NCBI GenBank assembly: GCA_905233835.1
Contig: CAJOGB010000031.1
Location: forward strand, 14,387-32,201
Length of the DNA: 17,815 bases
DNA from: an uncultured Lachnospiraceae bacterium
GTDB lineage: Bacteria; Bacillota; Clostridia; Lachnospirales; Lachnospiraceae
Direction: 5' to 3'
Shown here: piece by piece, positions 1 through 7,497 of the stretch
Layout: every line of letters begins with the position of its first letter
Position numbering within the stretch: the stretch's first letter is position 1
Notes under the pieces: model-generated
What the model saw: the letters and a program-made list of their open reading frames with translations, nothing else
Database searches by the model: none
Told to the model about the DNA's origin: nothing
Translations under genes and position numbers: made by a program

Positions 1-34
1 CAGTCTGAAGTTTTAATCTCACCGTTTTTTTCAT
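1..34 (-). CDS. Start of an unidentified gene, cut by the window edge
   Basis: An ATG follows an AGAGAGG ribosome binding site by 7 nt. The reading frame stays open to the window edge and gives MKKTVRLKLQT. It begins only 16 nt after the stop codon of the HD-GYP gene, so it is probably the next gene of the same transcript. The lysine-rich start resembles the n-region of a signal peptide or membrane anchor, but eleven residues do not allow an identification. Confidence 0.6.
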   Translation of the reverse strand, partial: MKKTVRLKLQT

Positions 35-50
35 TTTATCGCCTCTCTCG

Positions 51-2198
51 TTACATCTCCTGGTATTTTTTAAGCACAAGTTTTACTTCCGGAAGAGCAT
101 CTAAAAATGCATTGATACATTTCGGGTCAAACTGCGTTCCCGAACCCTCTTCCATAATCTGCAGTGCTTTTTCAAGTGGGAATGCAGGTTTATATACTCT
201 GGGGCTCGTCAGCGCATCAAATACATCCGCCACCGCCATAATTCGGGCAGAAAGCGGAATCACTTCTCCACGCAGTCCCTCGGGATAACCTTTTCCATCC
301 CATCTTTCGTGATGATATGCCGCCATATTTCTGGCTTCTTTTAAGTAGTTTTCACCCTCAACCGTGGCAATTGCCTTTTCCATGATTTCCTTACCAAAGG
401 TTGTATGGGTCTTCATAATCTCATACTCTTCGTCGGTAAGCTTGCCCGGCTTATTCAAAATGGTATCAGAAATATTAATCTTGCCCACATCATGAAGAGG
501 TGCAGACATCACCACATCTGACATATACTTTGGTGTCAGCTTCTCCACATAGTATCCGTTTTTCTTTAAACTCTCCGCGATAATCTTTACATATGCAGCA
601 GTCTTTTGTACATGTGCTCCCGTATCGGAGTCGCGGTTTTCCACCATATCTGCCATCGTAACAATCAGACCGTTTTGCATCTTGGATGTAGCATCCGCAA
701 AGTAGTTGATATCCCGGACCTGATTGGCTGTATCCACGGCCATACGGCAAAGGGAACGGTAAAGTATTTCTACCTCATCGTTGGTATGGATTTCGATATC
801 ACGAAGTTTTCGAACCGAATCATCCAAATCCTCCTGATTCTTAGAATTGGTAACAAATCCGTCCGCCCAGGATACCAAAGAGGTAATTGGAAGTACCATA
901 TACACACCGGTCAGCCACATGCCGGATACAAGTATCAAAACAAAGAAACCGGAGAAAATCATCAAAACTTCAATGATAAACCTGGTGACAAATCCGTTTA
1001 AGAATTCCATTCCCACATCTGCGCCTACATAAGCAACCGTTGTTCCGGCGGAATCTTTTACCGGAGCGTAAGCAGTCAAAACCCAACCGGAAAGTCCATT
1101 CTCCGATTCAATTGGTTCAATCTCCTCACCGGCCATAAGCTTATCCATATATGGCTCAAACTCTTCTTCAAAATCAATTCTGTCTCCCGGTGCGTATGCC
1201 TCTTCGTCTCCTTCGTTTAAGGGATCCAAGTCAATCACCGCGTAGCAGGCATCCTCACCAATCTTCAAAACATAGAGATACTTTACACAGGAGGACGCAT
1301 CCCTAATGGCATTCATCGCTTTTTTCGTTTCGTAGAAACCGCTTGCAGACTCACCATATCTTAGATAATCATCTACTTTGTCACCGTTTATAATCGTCGC
1401 AGTAGCATAAGCGGTAGAAACAGCGCTCTGTCGATATTCCTCTCTGGCGGTTCTCTTATACTGGGTCACGCTGATCCAGCTCATAACAGCAGTAATAGCA
1501 ATCACCGCAACCGTAATCAGCATTGCAATTTTGCCACGGATAGAATACTCTCCTTTTTGCAGTACCGAATTGTTGTTTCGAATGTCTTCATCCGACATCG
1601 GCCGCTGTTTCCAGCCGCTGTACCAAAGTACATACAACTCCTCCTCCGGAAGGAAGTAGGTCACCATCAAAACCACAAGAGTACAAATGCCCTTATCCAC
1701 CAGGTTTAATCCAAAATTTGCAAGCATGGATGCGATAAAGTAGTTCCAACCGGTGGATACCGCCAATGCTTCCGCCGTTTCAGTCACATAGAAAAACTGA
1801 TTGTCTCCGAAAAGAATCCACTGAAATCCCGTTCCCAGTACGCCGCCAAACAGCGATATCAATAACCAATAGAAGATAATATACCATTTACTTTTTTTAT
1901 GATTCTTGCAACGGATAAAATCGGCTGTGACGAGTGCAATGATTACACTGATAAAAACATAATAGAAAGAGTTTGAATTAAACCAACCGCAAAAAATATT
2001 TGTAAGAACGGCTACCAATACTCCGGGAAATGCACCGCAAACTGCTGCCACTCCCATAGTTCCGATACAGTCCAAATAAATCGGCACATTGAAATGATAG
2101 GTAATAAATGCGCACAACACATTTACAATGATTCCGCCGACCACTGCCATCCTTTGTAGATTCCTATATTTTTTGGTATTTCTGACACCGGTTTTCAC
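51..2198 (-). CDS. Membrane-bound HD-GYP sensor protein, probable c-di-GMP phosphodiesterase
   Basis: This 715-aa protein should bind an external or membrane signal and hydrolyse cyclic di-GMP in the cytoplasm. Residues about 15-190 form a multi-pass membrane domain with roughly six hydrophobic segments, reminiscent of ECF-transporter S-component-like sensor domains. A further TM segment lies near 223-245, then an extracytoplasmic Cache-like domain (about 250-400) and a TM segment near 405-440. A HAMP-like linker and a C-terminal HD-GYP domain follow. The HD-GYP signature is intact: NRDSDTGAH upstream, HDVGK at 569-573, HHERWDGKGYP at 629-639 and DVFDALTS. The start is GTG, with GGAGGG 8 nt upstream. 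It is preceded by its own promoter, a candidate leader peptide and a terminator hairpin (see separate entries), so it seems controlled apart from the operon upstream. Family membership is very likely; activity and signal are inferred. Confidence 0.93.
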   Translation of the reverse strand: MKTGVRNTKKYRNLQRMAVVGGIIVNVLCAFITYHFNVPIYLDCIGTMGVAAVCGAFPGVLVAVLTNIFCGWFNSNSFYYVFISVIIALVTADFIRCKNHKKSKWYIIFYWLLISLFGGVLGTGFQWILFGDNQFFYVTETAEALAVSTGWNYFIASMLANFGLNLVDKGICTLVVLMVTYFLPEEELYVLWYSGWKQRPMSDEDIRNNNSVLQKGEYSIRGKIAMLITVAVIAITAVMSWISVTQYKRTAREEYRQSAVSTAYATATIINGDKVDDYLRYGESASGFYETKKAMNAIRDASSCVKYLYVLKIGEDACYAVIDLDPLNEGDEEAYAPGDRIDFEEEFEPYMDKLMAGEEIEPIESENGLSGWVLTAYAPVKDSAGTTVAYVGADVGMEFLNGFVTRFIIEVLMIFSGFFVLILVSGMWLTGVYMVLPITSLVSWADGFVTNSKNQEDLDDSVRKLRDIEIHTNDEVEILYRSLCRMAVDTANQVRDINYFADATSKMQNGLIVTMADMVENRDSDTGAHVQKTAAYVKIIAESLKKNGYYVEKLTPKYMSDVVMSAPLHDVGKINISDTILNKPGKLTDEEYEIMKTHTTFGKEIMEKAIATVEGENYLKEARNMAAYHHERWDGKGYPEGLRGEVIPLSARIMAVADVFDALTSPRVYKPAFPLEKALQIMEEGSGTQFDPKCINAFLDALPEVKLVLKKYQEM

Positions 2199-2219
2199 TT
2201 TATCTTCCCTCCAAGCAAT

Positions 2220-2271
2220 AAAAAAAGCCGAAATTATCCCTTATACTGAAAAAAGGATAATTTCAGCTTTT
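2220..2271 (-). terminator. Terminator/attenuator hairpin directly before the HD-GYP gene
   Basis: On the minus strand a 17-bp stem pairs 2271..2255 with 2239..2223, with one G-U pair at 2265/2229 and a 15-nt loop. Seven T residues follow (2226..2220), of which the first four also form the base of the stem. This is a standard intrinsic terminator. It lies downstream of a good promoter (2323..2351) and ends only about 5 nt before the GGAGGG of the HD-GYP gene. The gene's own transcript must therefore pass it, which makes it a candidate attenuator. It would also end read-through from the endonuclease III operon. Confidence 0.85.
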
Positions 2272-2290
2272 GAATCTTTGTTATAGTCAT
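2234..2290 (-). CDS. Candidate 18-aa leader peptide in the 5' leader of the HD-GYP gene
   Basis: A short frame with ATG at 2290 and TAA at 2236..2234 encodes MTITKIQKLKLSFFQYKG. It has a GAGGGG ribosome binding site 9 nt upstream (2305..2300) and lies about 26 nt after the predicted transcription start. Codons 7-12 form the 5' arm of the terminator hairpin, and the stop codon lies in the 3' arm. A ribosome translating this frame would prevent the hairpin from forming. I know of no named family for it. The location, binding site and overlap argue for a regulatory leader peptide, but translation is not proven. Confidence 0.55.
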   Translation of the reverse strand: MTITKIQKLKLSFFQYKG

Positions 2291-2322
2291 TTTTCTTCTC
2301 CCCTCGAAAAACGTACTATTAT

Positions 2323-2351
2323 ATTATAGAGGATAGTCCTTATTTTAGCAA
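2323..2351 (-). promoter_or_regulatory. Sigma-A-type promoter of the HD-GYP gene
   Basis: TTGCTA (2351..2346), a 17-nt spacer and a perfect TATAAT (2328..2323) lie 34 nt beyond the stop of endonuclease III. The predicted start is near 2316, giving a leader of roughly 120 nt that carries the small reading frame and the hairpin. Confidence 0.7.
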
Positions 2352-2384
2352 ATTGAATCATTGGATTTTGCAAAAATAAGCGTT

Positions 2385-3017
2385 TTATCTTTCCTGTCCT
2401 TCCTTACATAAATCCTGCAGCGGGCATATCTCGCATTTCGGATTTCTGGCAAAACAAATCTGCCGTCCAAACGTAATAATCTGGATGTTATATAAAATCC
2501 AATGATCCTTTGGAAGTTTCTTCATTAAATCGTACTCCACTTTCACCGGATCATCCTCTTTTGTCAGCCCCAAACGCTTGGAAATTCGCTTTACATGCGT
2601 GTCCACCACAATACTCGGAATGTGATAAATATTTCCAAGCATCACATTGGCCGTCTTTCGTCCCACACCGGGAAGAGCGATTAACTCCTCTAAAGTATCC
2701 GGAACTCTTCCGTCATGTTTTTCCAAAAGCATACGGGCACAGGCAATGATGTTTTTTGCCTTGTTATGAAAAAATCCGGTAGAACGAATATCCTCTTCCA
2801 TCTCAAAAAGATCTGCATTTGCAAAGGCCTCTAGGGAAGGATACTTTACAAACAAATCCTTTGTGACGATATTCACTCTCGCATCGGTACATTGTGCACT
2901 TAAAATAACAGCGATCAGAAGCTGCCAGGGAGTTTCATGATTTAAGTAACAAATCATTTCCGTTCCGTAGACATCATCCAATCGCTTTAAAATTTCCAAC
3001 GTTCTTTTATTTGCCAT
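2385..3017 (-). CDS. nth: Endonuclease III (DNA glycosylase/AP lyase)
   Basis: This 210-aa enzyme removes oxidised pyrimidines from DNA and cuts the strand at the resulting abasic site in base excision repair. The helix-hairpin-helix LPGVGRKTANV lies at 115-125 with catalytic Lys121, and the catalytic Asp is Asp139 in VVDTHVKR. The C-terminal 4Fe-4S loop is complete, with Cys188, 195, 198 and 204 in the spacing C-x6-C-x2-C-x5-C. Length is normal for the family. The ATG starts 1 nt after the stop of the MntP-like gene and has no clear ribosome binding site, so it is probably translated by coupling. It is the last gene before the HD-GYP attenuator. Confidence 0.97.
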   Translation of the reverse strand: MANKRTLEILKRLDDVYGTEMICYLNHETPWQLLIAVILSAQCTDARVNIVTKDLFVKYPSLEAFANADLFEMEEDIRSTGFFHNKAKNIIACARMLLEKHDGRVPDTLEELIALPGVGRKTANVMLGNIYHIPSIVVDTHVKRISKRLGLTKEDDPVKVEYDLMKKLPKDHWILYNIQIITFGRQICFARNPKCEICPLQDLCKEGQER

Positions 3018-3018
3018 A

Positions 3019-3570
3019 TTAAATAATCGCCAAAATTTCTGTTATAACCACATAGGTTCCTACCACCCAAAGGAGCACGGCGCCGATGGTATATGCGTAA
3101 GTCTTTTGTTCAAACCCGTAATGGTATCCGGTCAAGATTCCACCGATTACCACCAATACATAGCAGATTACAATGGCGATCAGCATTACATAAACATTTG
3201 CGGAAATAAGACCGCATGCCACACCGGCAGCCAGTGTATATAATGACATAACCACCACCATACGTATATAAGAACTGATGCCGAATTCGCGTCGCTTTTC
3301 CTGGATAAATTCCTTTTGAATGGCTTTGATAATCAGTCGCACGCCCAGTAAGAAAAAGATGGCTGAAGAAATGATTCCCGCTGTTAATTCCTCATTGGAA
3401 AAAATATCATGGCCAAAGAAAAACAAAAGGCTTAATCCCGTTGTAATGGAACTGGCAATTGCCAATGCACCCTTTTTAATCTCCGGAGCCATGGCACCTT
3501 CCACTTCCATGGAAGCAAATACATCCAAACTGATTCCTATGATAATAAAAATACTAATCCAAATATTCAT
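3019..3570 (-). CDS. MntP-like six-TM membrane protein, putative Mn2+ efflux pump
   Basis: This 183-aa, highly hydrophobic protein has about six predicted TM segments. TM1 carries ISLDVFASMEVEGA, which resembles the aspartate-containing LxxDAFAxxxxxG motif of MntP manganese exporters. The second half (SLYTLAAGVACGL near residue 110) looks like a related internal repeat. Length fits MntP (about 185-190 aa). The match is by motif and topology only, so substrate and function are tentative; a general LysE/cadmium-resistance-like exporter would also fit. The ATG lies 2 nt after the TetR stop, and its GAGGAG ribosome binding site is within the end of that gene, so the two are co-translated. The neighbouring regulator may control it. 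Confidence 0.6.
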   Translation of the reverse strand: MNIWISIFIIIGISLDVFASMEVEGAMAPEIKKGALAIASSITTGLSLLFFFGHDIFSNEELTAGIISSAIFFLLGVRLIIKAIQKEFIQEKRREFGISSYIRMVVVMSLYTLAAGVACGLISANVYVMLIAIVICYVLVVIGGILTGYHYGFEQKTYAYTIGAVLLWVVGTYVVITEILAII

Positions 3571-3572
3571 AT

Positions 3573-4145
3573 CTACTCCTCTATCATCTCGATCATGTCT
3601 ACGATGGAATGTACCATTAAGAACACAAATACGTTAACAACATCTTCAATGGGAACCTGCATACCGTCTTCCACCCATTCCACGATGGCGTAGCATACAG
3701 TGCTGGCGAAAAAGTCGGCGGTGCGCTTTGAGGTAAGCCATGGGTAGACAATCTTTTTTTGAATGCGTTCCCCGTCCAAACGGCTTAAAATCAAATTCGT
3801 CACCTTCTGAACCAAAATCTCTTTAAAGGAATTCTGACCTTCCAGTTTTACGGCTTTGATGTAAAACTCTTTTTCCTTTTCCATCTTTTTTAAGGCATCG
3901 GTCACCGCTTCCTTTAACTGGCCTCTGTCAATCTGAGGCACCATGGGATCGATTAATTCCTTTTCCACAATCCATTCCAAAAGCTCGTACTTATCCTGGA
4001 AGTGATTATAAAAAGTAGGCCGGATGACGCCGGCCTTATCCGTAATTTCTTTAATAGTGATTTTTTCAATGGCCTTTGTAGTCGCAAGTTCTTTAAAGCT
4101 TTCGGCCAACAAAGTGTCAATGGCGTTTTTACTCTGTACTGACAT
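3573..4145 (-). CDS. TetR/AcrR-family transcriptional regulator
   Basis: The 190-aa protein begins with an N-terminal helix-turn-helix (residues about 8-55, including TIKEITDKAGVIRPTFYNHFQDKYELLEWI) typical of TetR repressors, with the usual F/YNHF recognition-helix end. The C-terminal half (about 70-185) is the helical ligand-binding/dimer domain and resembles the DhaS-type subgroup. The frame is open 14 codons further upstream, but the ATG at 4145 is preferred: AGGAG lies 5 nt before it, and it starts 8 nt after the stop of the HD-GYP gene. Its ligand and targets are unknown; the cotranscribed MntP-like gene or the whole operon are natural candidates. Confidence 0.88.
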   Translation of the reverse strand: MSVQSKNAIDTLLAESFKELATTKAIEKITIKEITDKAGVIRPTFYNHFQDKYELLEWIVEKELIDPMVPQIDRGQLKEAVTDALKKMEKEKEFYIKAVKLEGQNSFKEILVQKVTNLILSRLDGERIQKKIVYPWLTSKRTADFFASTVCYAIVEWVEDGMQVPIEDVVNVFVFLMVHSIVDMIEMIEE

Positions 4146-4153
4146 TTCTTCTC

Positions 4154-5209
4154 CTAAACCATTAACTTCACGATTGTAAGATTCCAAGCATTTCGATCGG
4201 AGGTCAAATCAATGATTCGTCCGCTGTTTAGCAGTTTTACCGTAGGACGAAGGGAGTATCCCTTATGATTTTCAACCACCAATGCAAACTCCCCGTTGGA
4301 TAGTTCCACTTCACATCCCACAGGATATACGCAAAGTTCCCATACCATGGTCTTTACCACATCCGGATCGAATTCCATTCCGCTTCGGCCCATGATATAT
4401 TCCATCACTTCCGACGGCAAATAAGGATCGTGATACGCACGCTTGGAAGTCATGGCATCATATACATCCGCCGCTTTTAAAATACGGGAAATGATACCGG
4501 TTTCTTTTCCGCTTTTTCGGCAGGGATAACCGCCGCCGTCGTACCACTCATGATGCTCGTAGACACCCATCAAAACATCTCGCGGAAGATCATAGTGTTC
4601 CGCTAAGAATTCATAACCTTCTCTGGGGTGATCCATCATTCGGATACGCTCATCCTCATTTAATCGTCTCGGTGCGTTTAAGATATCCGCATCGATAAAT
4701 ATTTTTCCGATATCATGCAAAAATCCGGCAGTAACCGCATGCTGTAACGCTGTCTCGGAAAGACCCAGTTTTGCACCGATAACTCCGGCTAATATTCCAA
4801 CATTTACCGAATGGTAGTACGTATAGTTATCATAGGTACGTACTTCCATCATGTTATATACCACGTCTCGATTGCTTAATACATCATCCACAATCTTTGT
4901 GACGTTTTCCAAAATATCGTCTTTTTTTGTTTTGCCGGCATCTCCGGTCTCCTCCACCTGGCCAAACAAATCGAAAATCAACTGCAGTGATGCCTTCTTT
5001 ACTTCGGGGGCAATCACTTCCTTGATTTCCACATCCTTAGAAATCTCATCATCAATGTAAAGTCCGTCTACTTCCAGGAAGCTGATATAGGAAATATTTT
5101 CTTTTGTAAGTTTGGTGTGCTTTTTTAAAAGCATCTGACCGTTGGCATCCTGAAGTTCCTGCCCTAAAAGCATTCCTTCTTTCAGCTGATTAATTGGAAG
5201 ATATCTCAT
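4154..5209 (-). CDS. Soluble HD-GYP domain protein, probable c-di-GMP phosphodiesterase
   Basis: This 351-aa protein has no TM segment. Residues 1-55 form a small N-terminal domain (RYLPINQLKEGMLLGQEL...) common in Firmicute HD-GYP proteins, joined by a linker to an HD-GYP domain at about 115-300. The metal-binding His of YYHSVNVG, HDIGK at 165-169, HHEWYDGGGYP at 219-229 and DVYDAMTSKRAY are all present. The usual Arg of HHER is Trp here, which is tolerated in many homologues but may affect activity. A C-terminal 50-residue beta-rich tail (VELSNGEFALVVENHKGY...) resembles the region often found after the HD-GYP core. It sits in an operon with the 76-aa protein 11 nt upstream and the TetR gene downstream. 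Confidence 0.93.
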   Translation of the reverse strand: MRYLPINQLKEGMLLGQELQDANGQMLLKKHTKLTKENISYISFLEVDGLYIDDEISKDVEIKEVIAPEVKKASLQLIFDLFGQVEETGDAGKTKKDDILENVTKIVDDVLSNRDVVYNMMEVRTYDNYTYYHSVNVGILAGVIGAKLGLSETALQHAVTAGFLHDIGKIFIDADILNAPRRLNEDERIRMMDHPREGYEFLAEHYDLPRDVLMGVYEHHEWYDGGGYPCRKSGKETGIISRILKAADVYDAMTSKRAYHDPYLPSEVMEYIMGRSGMEFDPDVVKTMVWELCVYPVGCEVELSNGEFALVVENHKGYSLRPTVKLLNSGRIIDLTSDRNAWNLTIVKLMV

Positions 5210-5220
5210 TTCCTTTATTC

Positions 5221-5451
5221 CTATTCATTCAATTCCACATCGACGTAAAAGCCCTTTTCAGTTTTTTCAACCTTTACGACTTTTCCTTCCTTCGATGCGA
5301 TTCTTTCCAATGTCGTATAATTCGCCGACATGGCGTAGGCATGACCCAACATATAATAATAAGAGTTCGGCAATTCGTACTCTTTAATAGGAAGCACATC
5401 GCCCTCATTTAAGAGACCGGTGCGCTCCATTTTAAATCGCTCTATTCTCAT
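5221..5451 (-). CDS. Unidentified 76-aa protein
   Basis: I do not recognise a family. The 76 residues show no signal peptide or membrane segment. The N-terminal third is basic and charged (MRIERFKMERTGLL), the middle is rich in tyrosine (NSYYYMLGHAYAMSANYTTL), and the end alternates Lys, Glu and Val as in a short beta-sheet. The ATG has AAGGA 6 nt upstream, which overlaps the end of the DUF308 gene, and the gap to that gene is 9 nt. The next gene (HD-GYP) begins 11 nt after its stop. The tight spacing and good ribosome binding site indicate a real gene; a small partner or regulator of the HD-GYP protein is a guess. Confidence 0.7.
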   Translation of the reverse strand: MRIERFKMERTGLLNEGDVLPIKEYELPNSYYYMLGHAYAMSANYTTLERIASKEGKVVKVEKTEKGFYVDVELNE

Positions 5452-5460
5452 GTTAATTCC

Positions 5461-6051
5461 TTAAAAGAAATCGTCTACGTCTTCTTCCTTTGTTACAACG
5501 GAATCCACTACTCGTTCCGCCACATTTACGTGACGAACCATTACCATGGAGGAAACACCGTCATAGATTAAGAAAAGTCCCAGCAAACGCATGGCGGTTT
5601 TTAAAATCGCAAAAGCCATGCAAATGCAGATGATACCGAATATGATTGTAACTACGCTTCCTACAATCATCCATCCCCATTTGGTGGCATCCACGTTCTT
5701 TGCCGCAAAGGAAAGACGAAGTTCCTGTACACCACTGGCTACCAAAACCACACCGATAACAATAGGGATAATGGAAGCGGCGCTGGTAGGATGAACCAAA
5801 ATCCAAACGCCCAAAATCAAAACGATAAATCCCACCAACATACCGGTGAATTTATTTTCCTGATTAATGAGTTTACTGATGACATAAATGCCGCCGATTG
5901 CAATAAGTATAATTCCCACCGCTACGGCGATGAAATTCGTTACCGCTTCCGGCCAAATCAAAAAGATAAAACCTAAAATCACACAAGCCAAAGCAGTGGC
6001 TGTGATATGTAAACGAATCGCTTTTAATTTTTCGATGAAATTATCTACCAT
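5461..6051 (-). CDS. HdeD/DUF308-family six-TM membrane protein
   Basis: The 196-aa protein has six closely spaced hydrophobic segments arranged as a repeated two-TM unit. Each has the glycine-rich pattern of the HdeD/DUF308 family (VILGFIFLIWPEAV, VGIILIAIGGIYVI, LVLILGVWILVHPTSA-like turns, IGVVLVASGVQEL). The WP/HP turn after the first helix of each pair is characteristic. The acidic C-terminus (KEEDVDDFF) is cytoplasmic by prediction. In E. coli HdeD belongs to the acid-stress island, but the biochemical role of the family is unknown. The ATG has AAGGAG about 8 nt upstream. It is the first gene of the left operon and has its own promoter overlapping the end of potD. Confidence 0.88.
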   Translation of the reverse strand: MVDNFIEKLKAIRLHITATALACVILGFIFLIWPEAVTNFIAVAVGIILIAIGGIYVISKLINQENKFTGMLVGFIVLILGVWILVHPTSAASIIPIVIGVVLVASGVQELRLSFAAKNVDATKWGWMIVGSVVTIIFGIICICMAFAILKTAMRLLGLFLIYDGVSSMVMVRHVNVAERVVDSVVTKEEDVDDFF

Positions 6052-6097
6052 AAACCCTTCTCCTTCAATCGAGATTCGTACCTAGTGGTACAACTTA

Positions 6098-6114
6098 TAT
6101 AATAAATCAAACAG
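6098..6114. repeat. AT-rich element, copy 1 (downstream of potD)
   Basis: The plus strand reads TATAATAAATCAAACAG. The hairpin before potA (10375..10390) has the same sequence without one A. Within 6104..6120 the bases also form an AAATCAA/TTGATTT inverted repeat with a 4-nt centre, lying in the spacer of the DUF308 promoter. It may be an operator or chance similarity in AT-rich DNA. Confidence 0.4.
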
Positions 6115-6127
6115 TTGATTTTTTCAA
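6099..6127 (-). promoter_or_regulatory. Promoter of the DUF308-HD-GYP-TetR-nth operon
   Basis: TTGAAA (6127..6122), a 17-nt spacer and TATTAT (6104..6099) form a good sigma-A-type promoter. The -35 box overlaps the potD stop codon, so there is almost no spacer between the two operons and I see no separate potD terminator of classical form. A small GTACC/GGTAC stem follows in the 5' leader. Confidence 0.6.
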
Positions 6128-7497
6128 TGTTCCCAAGGGAATGTGAAGCATCGGATATTGGTCCACATTTGGGAAATTCGTTTGTTTGCATCCTTATCAT
6201 AATAGCTCATTACAGCACAGCGTTTGATTACATCCTCCGTAGGATACTGAGCCAAAAGCTGACGATGAAGCTGCTCCTCGGGTACATAGATTACCGTCTC
6301 ATCTCCAAAGAAATAGGACAAGTCATATGGCACACCCTCTTCATCCTCATAACAGTATTTTACGTACTCTAAAACATCCTCGGATTCTCCGCCGGAAATG
6401 GCTGAGGTATAACCGATGTAGTTCATATTTCGAATTACGTTATCCGGTCGGGAAATAAAATTAATAAAGGCTTCTGCAGCCTGCTGCTTTTCTGTATTTC
6501 CGCGGATTCCGTCTTTTAACATGCAAAATCCGTCAAACCAAAGATTGGATGCTTCCTCCGGAATAAAAAAGTCCAGTTCAAAGTCGTCTTCTTCTGCCTG
6601 GTCCATGGTATATACCGCATCTCCGGACCACTGCATATTTGCTACGACCTTTCCGCTGACCATATCCGCTTTACCGCTGTCGGTTTCCAAGGAATAGGCA
6701 TTCTCTCTCATTTTGGAAAGAATCTTTTCCACCTGATTTACGGTTTCTTCATCCGTAGCATTTAAGGCTTTGCTTAACTCATCCCCGTAATTTGGATTGT
6801 TTAAAAAGTCTTTACTTTGGAACTTTTCTTCATTTAAAACGCAAAGGGCAACGATATAAGAATCGCGAATGGAATCCTTCATGGTCACCTGTTTATTATA
6901 CTTCGGTGACAAAAGGATGCTCCAATGATGCAAATCCTCTTCGTCTACTTTCTCGGGATTGTAAACCACACCCATGCTGCCCCACATGTAGCCGGCACCG
7001 TAATCCATCATTCTTTTATCATCAATGGTTAGGTTCTCAAACACATCGCGAATATAGGGAGACAATCCTTTGATATAGTAATTGTTCTCGTCCGACTCAT
7101 CAAAAAACGCATCCGAAAAAGGCTGTACCTTATCCTCGTTCATCATTTTTAAGATCATATATTCGGAGGGACAAACCAAATCAAATTTACTTCCCAAGGT
7201 CAACTGGTTATATAAGTCCTCGTTGGTTCCGTAGGTGGAATACTCCACACGAATCTTTTTCCCGTAGGTCTCATAGTACCAGTCCTCAAACGCGTCCACC
7301 ATGGCCTTATCGGAATCAACAACGGTACCGTTTGAAAGTTCCACGGGCTCATCCCAATCGCCTTCGTCAATATACTCTTCACAGTTTGCCACACGAAGAA
7401 CCAATTCATCCGATGTTTTCTCTTTGCATCCGCCCAAAATAAAACAGCCGCCAAGCAAAAGAATTGATATGTGAATCCATTTTAATCTATGTTTCAT
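6124..7497 (-). CDS. potD: Polyamine ABC transporter, substrate-binding lipoprotein
   Basis: This 457-aa protein is the extracellular receptor that delivers spermidine or putrescine to the PotABC importer. The N-terminus is a lipoprotein signal peptide with lipobox LGGC and lipidated Cys24. The mature part is a type-II periplasmic-binding fold. Recognisable features are RVANCEEYID near 35-44, VEYSTYGTNEDLYNQL around 84-99, the MQWSGDA strand near 290, and the C-terminal half that closes the cleft. It is longer than E. coli PotD (348 aa), partly from inserts usual in clostridial homologues. The ATG overlaps the potC stop as TAATG, so translation is coupled. The receptor itself looks intact although potB upstream is broken. 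Confidence 0.93.
   Translation of the reverse strand: MKHRLKWIHISILLLGGCFILGGCKEKTSDELVLRVANCEEYIDEGDWDEPVELSNGTVVDSDKAMVDAFEDWYYETYGKKIRVEYSTYGTNEDLYNQLTLGSKFDLVCPSEYMILKMMNEDKVQPFSDAFFDESDENNYYIKGLSPYIRDVFENLTIDDKRMMDYGAGYMWGSMGVVYNPEKVDEEDLHHWSILLSPKYNKQVTMKDSIRDSYIVALCVLNEEKFQSKDFLNNPNYGDELSKALNATDEETVNQVEKILSKMRENAYSLETDSGKADMVSGKVVANMQWSGDAVYTMDQAEEDDFELDFFIPEEASNLWFDGFCMLKDGIRGNTEKQQAAEAFINFISRPDNVIRNMNYIGYTSAISGGESEDVLEYVKYCYEDEEGVPYDLSYFFGDETVIYVPEEQLHRQLLAQYPTEDVIKRCAVMSYYDKDANKRISQMWTNIRCFTFPWEH

Noticed and set aside
2199..2384. c-di-GMP riboswitch before the HD-GYP gene
   Set aside because: The leader is too short and I find none of the conserved GEMM-type sequence blocks; only the small frame and the terminator are present.
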